The translations under genes were made by a program, and so were the position numbers. Of a stretch of 64,000 bases of DNA, positions 56,644 through 64,000 are shown one piece after another (position 1 is the stretch's first letter; every line of letters begins with the position of its first letter). The notes beneath the pieces are model-generated. The model ran no database searches, had not been told where the DNA came from, and worked only from the letters and a program-made list of their open reading frames with translations. The DNA comes from Fidelibacterota bacterium (GTDB lineage: Bacteria; Fidelibacterota; UBA8477; JABMPR01). The stretch spans positions 1 to 64,000 of the forward strand of contig JABHBL010000022.1 in NCBI GenBank assembly GCA_018673925.1. Reading direction: 5' to 3'.

Positions 56644-59600
56644 ATGAAAAAACTATGTCGGATTTCTCTGATTTTATTGATTGGGGCTCAATTTCTCTAT
56701 TCAGGAACTGCTGGAAAATTGACAGGCCGGGTGACAGATCAAAGCACTGGGGAAGCTCTTATTGGAGTAAACGTATTTCTACCTGCCACCGGTCAGGGTG
56801 GTGCAACCGATTTGGAAGGAAATTTCTACATACTGAATATCTCCCCAGGTGAATATCAACTCCGCTGTTCTATGATTGGTTATTCAGAACAGGTGATTGA
56901 TGGAATCCGGATAATGGTTGATTTGACCACTACCCAGGACGTTCAGATGACTCTCAGTATTATTGAGGGTGACATTGTTACCGTAACTGCAGACCGATCC
57001 ATGATTCAGGCGGATATCACACATGCACAAGCCAATATCAGTGCAGCTGAGTTGGACGCTCTACCAGTTGAATCATTCCAGGCAGCTGTCTCCATGCAGG
57101 CTGGTGTAGTAGTTGATGCGGGAGGTGCAATACACATACGAGGTGGTCGCTCTTCTGAAGTTGCCTATTTGATTGATGGAATTCCCGTCACCAACTCCTA
57201 TGGCCAAAATATGGGTGTGGGTATTGAGAATAACGCCATTCAAGAGCTGCAGGTCATCTCAGGAACTTTTAACGCTGAGTACGGCCAGGCGATGTCTGGT
57301 ATTGTCAATATTATTACCAAAGACGGTCGATTGGACAAATACTCTGGACAACTTAGCTATCGATATGGACGCTACATTTCTACAGACCCCGAAATATATT
57401 TAGGTCTGATCCCATCAGATTTGCCCATTCAAGGTGATCTGGATATTTCCAAGGTTGATGTTCTGGGTTTCAACTCGGACACCTTCACTCCTTCAGGTCG
57501 TCACGACTTTCAGTGGAGTTTGAGTGGTCCTGTTCCTGGATTATCCCAAAAGACTTCATTTTTCACTTCTGGTAGATATGAGGATGTGGCAGGTCGACTC
57601 TACGGGGTCAGAAGATTTAACAGTGACTCATTTTTTTGGGATAATGCCAACTCAATGCCCGTTGAAAATGGTGAGTATTTCTCAGACTTTATTGATTACG
57701 GTGAAGATGGATGCCCCGATGAATATGAGGATGGAGCGGGAGGATGTTCAAGTACACCTCTCAATCTGGGAGGCGATCCCAATGGTGATAACTGGGACCA
57801 GTATTTAAATCCCAATGGTGGTGAAGGTAATCATATTGGAGATGCTGGTGAATTGGGAGATGGATTGTGGGGCGGTGGTGATCGCGTATACCCAGTCGAT
57901 CCCGATGTTTTTCTTGACGATGAAGCTGGTGTTTGGTATCGCGATGTGGATGGAGATGGAGAATGGAATTCCGACGTAGATACCAATGTTGGATTTCCCG
58001 AGATGACCTTCGAAGATGTGGATGGAAATGGTATTCTCAGTGGTGAATGGTACTTTGATGGAGATCAGGATGGTGAATGGGATAACATGCGGGGAGATAA
58101 TGCTGTCGTTCCCTTGTATCAATCAACCAGTCTCAACCTGCAGGGAAAGTTAACCCATCGCTTTTCTCAAAGCCTCAAACTTGCTCTAAATGTCCTTTAT
58201 GGGAGCTCGGAAACTTACAATAGCAATTCTTTGGCCTGGAAGTATACTCCTGAAGGACGGGCGACTTCATATGGCAACAATATGAATATCGGTCTTGTGC
58301 TTCAGCATACTTTGAGTCCAGAAGCATTTTACTCCATCAAGGGTTCCATTCTTGGGAATTTTGGTAGATCCTACTATAAAGAAATCTATGATACAAATTG
58401 GAACTCAACCTTTCTTTCCAACATGTTCCGTATCTCTGATTTCGATATGCCGGAGGCCACAGACTACATTACAGAGAACCTGGACCACTATGAAAATGAT
58501 AATAAAATCTTAAACGCTTCAACAGGTCAAAAATTCAATCTGGGTGGAATTTCAAAATATCACCTGTATCGCATAACCAGGACCCATCTGCTCAAATTTG
58601 ATATGACCAATCAAATAAACAAAATGCATCAGCTTCAGGGTGGAATGGAATTCAAATACACCAGTATATTTCGAAGAGACTTTTCCATACTTTACAACCC
58701 GGCTGAAGGCTATGATCCACCTGAAATCCAGACTCCTGATGTGAAGGAAACCACACCGAATTATAGTGAAATGATCAAGAATCCTTCTGAGTATGCGGTC
58801 TATCTCCAGGACAAGATCGAGGTTGCCGACATGATTGTGAATGCTGGTGTTCGCTATGAGGTGTTTGATCCAGATGGCGAAACTCTGAGCGATCCTGCAG
58901 ATCCAAACATCTATGCACCACTAAAACTGAGCAACCGCTTTCATGATCTCGATGGAGATGGTCTCATTTCAGAACTTGAAGCAGTATCAGACAATGCCAA
59001 AGACTATGCTGACAGGAAAGAATACTGGTACAAAGAAGCCAGCAAGAAGATTCAATTCAGCCCACGGTTGGCTATTGCATATCCCATTACGGATAAGGGT
59101 GTGCTCCATTTTTCATATGGGCATTTCTTCCAGATTCCAAGCTATACCTATCTTTACATAAATCCTGAGTTTGAAGTCCCTGTAGGAGGTAGCGTAGCCT
59201 CTGCAACAATGGGAAATGCCGATTTGGAACCTCAGAAAACAGTACAGTATGAAGTTGGTTTTCAGCAACAGTTTGGTGAGAATATTGGAGTAGATGTAAC
59301 CGGATTCTACAAGGATATCAGCAATTTGCTGGGATCCCGCATTGTGACAACTTTTACCAATGAGATCTATGGACTTTATGTCAATCGTGATTATGGAAAT
59401 GTAAAAGGTCTCACCATTTCACTGACCAAACGCTATTCTAACGGGTTCTCTGCAAATGTGGACTATACCTATAGTGTTGCTGAGGGAAATGCTTCTGATC
59501 CCCGCTCAGCCTTCTGGGATGCCCAGAATAACCGTGAATCTGAGAAACAACTGGTTTATCTCGATTGGGATCAGCGCCATACGATAAATGGTAGTCTGTT

Positions 59601-59991
59601 GTTTAAACTTCCATATCAGATAAACCTCAGCTTCATCGGTGAATATGGATCAGGTCTCCCATACACTCCTTCAAATGTTAATCTTGTAGGTGGTGGGTTC
59701 GAGAACAGCGCTCGCCGACCCCAACAGATGAATGTGGACATGCGTGTCACCAAATCATTCACAATGGCTGGGAGAGAGCTCACCTTCTCAGCTAATGTCT
59801 ACAATCTCTTGGATATCAGAAATGAGGTCAATGTCTATACCGATACCGGAAGATCAGGATACTCACTCATCCAGACCTACACTGCTGAAGATCCTAACTG
59901 GAACTATAACTCGCTTGAAGAATACATGAACCGTCCCAGTTACTATTCATCACCACGCCAGATACGCATTGGCGTATCAACATCATTGTGA
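56644..59991 (+). CDS. TonB-dependent receptor 4 with Asp/Cys-rich insertion
   Basis: 1115-residue receptor, close to receptor 3. It has a signal peptide (MKKLCRISLILLIGAQFLYS), a carboxypeptidase-regulatory-like domain (GTAGKLTGRVTDQSTGEALI) and a plug with IRGGRSSEVAYLIDGIPV and EYGQAMSGIVNIITKDG. The insertion at about residues 350-490 starts with a Cys-containing module (YGEDGCPDEYEDGAGGC, DPNGDNW, NPNGGEGN). It goes on with EF-hand-like loops (DVDGDGEWNSD, DVDGNGILSGE, DGDQDGEWDN). The same Cys module occurs in partners B1 and B2. The barrel ends SPRQIRIGVSTSL. The start of partner B2 follows after 14 bp. Cargo unknown. Confidence 0.93.
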   Translation: MKKLCRISLILLIGAQFLYSGTAGKLTGRVTDQSTGEALIGVNVFLPATGQGGATDLEGNFYILNISPGEYQLRCSMIGYSEQVIDGIRIMVDLTTTQDVQMTLSIIEGDIVTVTADRSMIQADITHAQANISAAELDALPVESFQAAVSMQAGVVVDAGGAIHIRGGRSSEVAYLIDGIPVTNSYGQNMGVGIENNAIQELQVISGTFNAEYGQAMSGIVNIITKDGRLDKYSGQLSYRYGRYISTDPEIYLGLIPSDLPIQGDLDISKVDVLGFNSDTFTPSGRHDFQWSLSGPVPGLSQKTSFFTSGRYEDVAGRLYGVRRFNSDSFFWDNANSMPVENGEYFSDFIDYGEDGCPDEYEDGAGGCSSTPLNLGGDPNGDNWDQYLNPNGGEGNHIGDAGELGDGLWGGGDRVYPVDPDVFLDDEAGVWYRDVDGDGEWNSDVDTNVGFPEMTFEDVDGNGILSGEWYFDGDQDGEWDNMRGDNAVVPLYQSTSLNLQGKLTHRFSQSLKLALNVLYGSSETYNSNSLAWKYTPEGRATSYGNNMNIGLVLQHTLSPEAFYSIKGSILGNFGRSYYKEIYDTNWNSTFLSNMFRISDFDMPEATDYITENLDHYENDNKILNASTGQKFNLGGISKYHLYRITRTHLLKFDMTNQINKMHQLQGGMEFKYTSIFRRDFSILYNPAEGYDPPEIQTPDVKETTPNYSEMIKNPSEYAVYLQDKIEVADMIVNAGVRYEVFDPDGETLSDPADPNIYAPLKLSNRFHDLDGDGLISELEAVSDNAKDYADRKEYWYKEASKKIQFSPRLAIAYPITDKGVLHFSYGHFFQIPSYTYLYINPEFEVPVGGSVASATMGNADLEPQKTVQYEVGFQQQFGENIGVDVTGFYKDISNLLGSRIVTTFTNEIYGLYVNRDYGNVKGLTISLTKRYSNGFSANVDYTYSVAEGNASDPRSAFWDAQNNRESEKQLVYLDWDQRHTINGSLLFKLPYQINLSFIGEYGSGLPYTPSNVNLVGGGFENSARRPQQMNVDMRVTKSFTMAGRELTFSANVYNLLDIRNEVNVYTDTGRSGYSLIQTYTAEDPNWNYNSLEEYMNRPSYYSSPRQIRIGVSTSL
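57694..57855 (+). other. Shared Asp/Cys module, copy in TonB receptor 4
   Basis: Residues about 351-404 of the receptor: DYGEDGCPDEYE, second Cys after GAGG, GGDPNGDNW, NPNGGEGN and GDAGE. It lies in a predicted extracellular part and is followed by EF-hand-like loops. Confidence 0.75.
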
Positions 59992-60005
59992 GTCGAGGAT
60001 ATACT

Positions 60006-63000
60006 ATGAAACATTCAAAATCTTATCTCATCTTCGCGCTAAGTCTCATTCTGACCTCCTCACTACTGGCAGCAGGTGGTTCAAATGGCAAGCATCGAGC
60101 AATTCGGCCAAATTTGAAAAAAACATCTGGGCTTGGGGTGGATGCAAATCAGCATGGAAACCGTCGGGTAGCTGTACATAACGGCAATAAAATCCTGACC
60201 CGATTCAACAATAATGGTTCAATTTCGGATTATAGACATTCTCCAGGGCGTTATGACTGTGGGATTTATCCCATTGGGTCTGGTCGATCGTATCTCGCTG
60301 AATTTTCACCCATCGTTGCAACAGAAGTTCCTAACGCAGGGGGCGGAGGAGTTGTCAGGATTTTAAGTGACGGGATGCCAGGCTATCAACAGGATGGGCC
60401 GGCCACAGCTGATTATCTATGGCAATATGAGCCTACCCTGGGATATGCCAACTCAAATGACTCCCTCATCGCCATGAGTGATGACTCGTTATCCTGGCCG
60501 GATAGCTGGCCGGATCTACCGGAAGATTGGAATGGTGTTTGGCCGGGTCAGTATGGTAAATACAACCGCGCTGATCAGGAAAGTTATTTCCATATAGATG
60601 ACTTTAATAATGATGAATTTGAACACTACCCCTTTAAACGAGATGAAGTCCAACACTTCGGAGAGGTAATCCCTGTCGCAGACCCAGATTCCAACACATA
60701 TGCACTGTTGATTGATTTTACGACCTCATTCGAAGGACTGGTAAGAGATATCAGGACTTCTGAAGCTCTAGATGTGAGAAGTGGGTCTCGACCTGATGTG
60801 ATCAAGGTTGAAGATGATAAGTGGTATGAAGTTGACTCCCTTATGGACGACCACACCCTGCTAGTGAAGTCTCTCGTGGGTAGGGCAAATGCTTCATCTG
60901 CTGGTACTGAATATAGCATTTATGATGGTATTAAACGCGGTGTCGGAGTAGATATCGCAGTACGGGGTTATCAATGGGCTCATCCTGCAGCCGAAGATAT
61001 TCTCATCTTTACCTATTGGATTCAAAATGTCAGCTCCTGGGATTATGAGAAATTCATATTTGGTATGTATGGAGATGCTGATGTGGGTGATGATGGAGAT
61101 CAGTATGATGATGATGCCTGGTTTGATACAATAAATGATATCGTCTACCAATGGGATCATGACCTTTGGTCACATCTAAATGGTGGATTTGTCCCGGCTT
61201 ACTTTGGGTGGAAATATCTGGAGTCTCCTGGAAACCCACTCGATGACCTGGATAATGATGATGATGGCATGATTGATGAGAGCCAGGATGATGGTATTGA
61301 TAACGATGGGGACTGGGATATTTACGTTGATGATATTGGTGCCGATGGTGTGGGACCAAATTTTGGTGAGTATACTGGACCAGACATTGATGGGACTGAA
61401 GGAAACGGTATCCCAGATGCTGGAGAACCTAATTTCGAGTACACTGATAATGATGAATCGGATCAAATCGGTCTCACAAGTTTTACCGCCGCAGCCTATC
61501 CAGGGATTGACGTGACTCAGGATGGGGTAACCTGGGGGCAATTAACCCCGGGCTCATTTACAGACATCTCGCAGACCGTAGATTTGACGTTTATGTATGG
61601 TTCTGCCTATTTTGCCCTTCCAAAACAAGAAGAGCGTAAATTTGCTGTGGCCGTCATCTTTGGAAATGACTATGAAGATATTTTAAGAAATTCGGCAACT
61701 ATGCAGCAGATCTATAACAGCGACTATAACTTTGCCAAACCACCAAATCTACCCAAACTCACAGTAGTTCCTGGAGATGGGCAGGTCACATTGTATTGGG
61801 ATGATAAGGCTGAGTACAGCGTTGACCCTATTTATGGGGTTGATTTTGAAGGTTATCGTATCTATCGAGCTACTGATCCCGCTTTTAATGAAGTATGGAA
61901 TATTACTGACACCTATGGTAACCAGACCTTCAATAAACCTATCGCCCAATTTGATAAAGCAGACGGGTTGGAAGGACCACACCCATATGGATTGAATGGT
62001 ATCCATCTCGATATGGGTACAGACACCGGTCTTAGACATTCTTGGACCGATACAACAGTTAACAACGGACAGACCTATTACTATGCTGTTGTGGCTTATG
62101 ATTATGGCTTTGACTACGATTTTTATGAGCGTGGCATATCCGAAATTGATTTAAGACCACCAATCACACCATCTGAATGTACAAAAAAAATAGAAATCAA
62201 CGCCTCTGGCGATCCTGTAAAATTTGCCATTAATACGGCTGTTGTGGTTCCTAATGCACCAGCGATGGCCTATATAGCGCCAGAAATTGTTGCGGACGCT
62301 ACCACGACCCTTGGAACAGGATCTCTGGATATTGAGGTAGTTGATCCTTCAAAAATCAGAAGTAATGATCAATATCGAATCACTTTCCGAGATTGGTCGG
62401 AAGATGGTGTAGACAATGATAACGATTGGGCTACGTGGACGGATGATTCTACTACAATTGACATTAACGCAACTCTGCAACTGCTAATTCCACCAAACTC
62501 GGATACATTAACCATCAATATTCCCGGTTATCAGTACCATCTTGGGATCACTGCAACTACTGAACAATTTTCCTATAATGGCTTCGATTTTATCACGACT
62601 TTTGTGGATACGCAGACCGTGTCAGGGGATTCAACATATATCCAATATTTCGTTGATATTCCTGATACCAGTTTCACGCTACTCCCAACCCTTGGGTTGT
62701 GGGATGGCTGGGAAGATCTGTATGATGATGTCGGTGCAGATGGTTGTGGAGACGAATATGAAACTGGAGATTTAAATAATCCATGCTCTGAAGTTGCCCT
62801 CAACCTGGGCAACGATCCAAATGGAGATAACTGGAATGAATTGACCAATCCGACTGGAACACAAGCCAATGCCAAACCGGATGCAGGTGAGCCTCAATTC
62901 GATAAGAATGATGTCGATGAGGTACCAAGACATACCACCTCCTATCAGCTTCAAAATCTCACAACTGGAAACGTGTTGCTTGCAGATCAGACCAATTTTT

Positions 63001-64000
63001 CAGGCGAGGGCCGAGGCCTGGTCACCGAAGGTTTTAAGGTCAATATAAAAAATGATGAAATCGGATTAAATGTCGCAGAAACGGGCTGGTTGAGGTCAGG
63101 TTTAAATTATGAAATCAATATCACCAAAGATGCGAATTCGAACGTAGATATTATATCGGTTCCATTCGATTACCTATTGACCCTGAGCCCCACCGTTGTA
63201 GACACTTCATTATTATATAATAAACGTCTGGCTTTCAGCATCCAGGATCTTACCAATGATCTCCCAGTACGAATTATCGCTCAAACCCTTACGGATAGCA
63301 TTTTGCGCCCAGGATCGGTGATTTACCCCACTATTCAAGCCGGTGGAGAGAATAAAGTAACCTGGAAGATGAACACAAGATCTAAGGTTGGTGACGTGAA
63401 ACGGATAGCAGTATGGGACGACTTGACCGTTTTTGCAACTTCAAGCCAGGGTATTGGCGTTTTTAATGAAGAAACCTGGACCAACATTACTGTGGATGAG
63501 GGATTGTTGACAAATAACATCTCTGACCTGGCATATGATAACAGTGGGCGACTCATGGTTGCTACTTCAGGCGGTTTAAGCGTTCACAATCCGTATGGTT
63601 GGGAGAATTATGCAATTGATCTTATTGTTGAGGCAAGCGGTACTGAAGAAGCCAAATTTGATTTCCTCAGTTTTGATAAAGTTCTTGAAGATGATGATGG
63701 CATACTCTGGTCCATTTCCTCCAAAGGAATCATGCGTTGGGATTGGCATCGAAGCTTCATAGCCGAGCTCTGGGGGGAGAATGAAATCACATATATGAAC
63801 TTTGTCAACGGTGCCTTCTATACGATTAGTGGTGACACGGTAGTAACTGGTGTGCTTCAGCATGAATCTACAGCGCTTCTTGCACTGGATGATGGGACTA
63901 TTGTGATTGGCACTCAATCTGAAGGACTTGAATTCTATCAGCCATCTGATAGTAGTTTCTGGTATCTGAACCGGGACAACTCAGCCATTCCAACGGATAA
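60006..64000 (+). CDS. Giant secreted TonB-receptor partner B2 (partial, runs off the window)
   Basis: The frame is open from the ATG at 60006 (GAGGATAT upstream) to the last base: 1331 whole codons with no stop, so the 3' end is missing. It has a signal peptide (MKHSKSYLIFALSLILTSSL). Then come blocks matching B1 in order: HNGNKILTRFNNNGSI, YPIGSGRSYLAEFSP, YGDADVGDDGDQYDDDAWFD, YLESPGNP, DNDDDGMIDES, an Fn3-like domain (VVPGDGQVTLYWDDKAEY), the Cys module (DGCGDEYE, DPNGDNW) near 907-972 and the start of a Reg_prop-type propeller (RIAVWDDLTVFATSSQGIGV). The expected C-terminal VVPNPY sorting-like domain lies beyond the window. Partner of receptor 4 by position. Confidence 0.85.
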   Translation, partial: MKHSKSYLIFALSLILTSSLLAAGGSNGKHRAIRPNLKKTSGLGVDANQHGNRRVAVHNGNKILTRFNNNGSISDYRHSPGRYDCGIYPIGSGRSYLAEFSPIVATEVPNAGGGGVVRILSDGMPGYQQDGPATADYLWQYEPTLGYANSNDSLIAMSDDSLSWPDSWPDLPEDWNGVWPGQYGKYNRADQESYFHIDDFNNDEFEHYPFKRDEVQHFGEVIPVADPDSNTYALLIDFTTSFEGLVRDIRTSEALDVRSGSRPDVIKVEDDKWYEVDSLMDDHTLLVKSLVGRANASSAGTEYSIYDGIKRGVGVDIAVRGYQWAHPAAEDILIFTYWIQNVSSWDYEKFIFGMYGDADVGDDGDQYDDDAWFDTINDIVYQWDHDLWSHLNGGFVPAYFGWKYLESPGNPLDDLDNDDDGMIDESQDDGIDNDGDWDIYVDDIGADGVGPNFGEYTGPDIDGTEGNGIPDAGEPNFEYTDNDESDQIGLTSFTAAAYPGIDVTQDGVTWGQLTPGSFTDISQTVDLTFMYGSAYFALPKQEERKFAVAVIFGNDYEDILRNSATMQQIYNSDYNFAKPPNLPKLTVVPGDGQVTLYWDDKAEYSVDPIYGVDFEGYRIYRATDPAFNEVWNITDTYGNQTFNKPIAQFDKADGLEGPHPYGLNGIHLDMGTDTGLRHSWTDTTVNNGQTYYYAVVAYDYGFDYDFYERGISEIDLRPPITPSECTKKIEINASGDPVKFAINTAVVVPNAPAMAYIAPEIVADATTTLGTGSLDIEVVDPSKIRSNDQYRITFRDWSEDGVDNDNDWATWTDDSTTIDINATLQLLIPPNSDTLTINIPGYQYHLGITATTEQFSYNGFDFITTFVDTQTVSGDSTYIQYFVDIPDTSFTLLPTLGLWDGWEDLYDDVGADGCGDEYETGDLNNPCSEVALNLGNDPNGDNWNELTNPTGTQANAKPDAGEPQFDKNDVDEVPRHTTSYQLQNLTTGNVLLADQTNFSGEGRGLVTEGFKVNIKNDEIGLNVAETGWLRSGLNYEINITKDANSNVDIISVPFDYLLTLSPTVVDTSLLYNKRLAFSIQDLTNDLPVRIIAQTLTDSILRPGSVIYPTIQAGGENKVTWKMNTRSKVGDVKRIAVWDDLTVFATSSQGIGVFNEETWTNITVDEGLLTNNISDLAYDNSGRLMVATSGGLSVHNPYGWENYAIDLIVEASGTEEAKFDFLSFDKVLEDDDGILWSISSKGIMRWDWHRSFIAELWGENEITYMNFVNGAFYTISGDTVVTGVLQHESTALLALDDGTIVIGTQSEGLEFYQPSDSSFWYLNRDNSAIPTD
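62724..62922 (+). other. Shared Asp/Cys module, copy in partner B2
   Basis: Residues about 907-972: DDVGADGCGDEYE, second Cys (NPCSE), GNDPNGDNW, NPTGTQANAKPDAGEP and DKNDVDE. It sits at the same place in the protein as the B1 copy. A Cys-less relative (DGVGP, GPDIDGTEGNG, DAGEPN) occurs earlier at about 61330-61450. Confidence 0.75.

Overview
The window reads as a chromosomal segment of a Gram-negative bacterium of the FCB superphylum. The best fit is Marinimicrobia (SAR406), with Calditrichota- or KSB1-like lineages as alternatives. The signs are TonB-dependent receptors with an N-terminal carboxypeptidase-regulatory-like domain, PorV/PorQ-family outer-membrane proteins, C-terminal type IX secretion (T9SS) sorting domains of the NFPNPFNP type, an alternative bacterial GlmU, and intergenic repeats of the kind seen in Bacteroidota relatives. 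There is no rRNA, so the placement is inference.

Region 1 (1-23354) is mostly housekeeping. It opens with tRNA-Leu(TAA), preceded on its own strand by a 144-bp tandem array of broken tRNA-Leu 5' halves, then tRNA-Cys(GCA). A solitary groEL follows, with a promoter and a CIRCE (HrcA) operator, then dut. A minus-strand pair encodes a GH3/serine-hydrolase fusion lipoprotein and an alternative GlmU, divergent from a ROK-family regulator; together they suggest amino-sugar or cell-wall recycling. Next come a UVR-motif protein, a heptanucleotide microsatellite, an amidinotransferase/DDAH-family enzyme, rpsT, a Crp/Fnr regulator, meaB and a lone pseudopilin. A compact plus-strand run then carries tatC, a polyprenyl synthetase, two ECF-type ABC ATPases, pgsA, ftsY, rimO and polA.

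Region 2 (23355-37477) is a tight 13.8-kb operon: TonB receptor 1, secreted partner A1, a lipoprotein, a PorV-like barrel, TonB receptor 2, secreted partner A2 and an IPT/TIG lipoprotein. It looks like a duplicated and diverged receptor/partner cassette.

Region 3 (37478-47145) has single genes: a secreted beta-propeller, a GHL10-type glycosidase-like protein and an FG-GAP repeat protein, all with T9SS type A sorting domains, plus a membrane protein that looks like a fusion of phytol-kinase and phytyl-phosphate-kinase families.

Region 4 (47146-64000) has a second receptor cassette type: TonB receptor 3, giant secreted partner B1, a second PorV-like barrel, TonB receptor 4 and giant partner B2, which runs off the window. 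These receptors carry Asp-rich, EF-hand-like insertions. One Asp/Cys module is shared between receptor 4 and both B partners.

The most interesting signal is the repeated TonB receptor / large secreted partner / PorV cassette with no SusD. It may be a surface uptake or assembly system built on T9SS-type export. The cargo cannot be read from the sequence.
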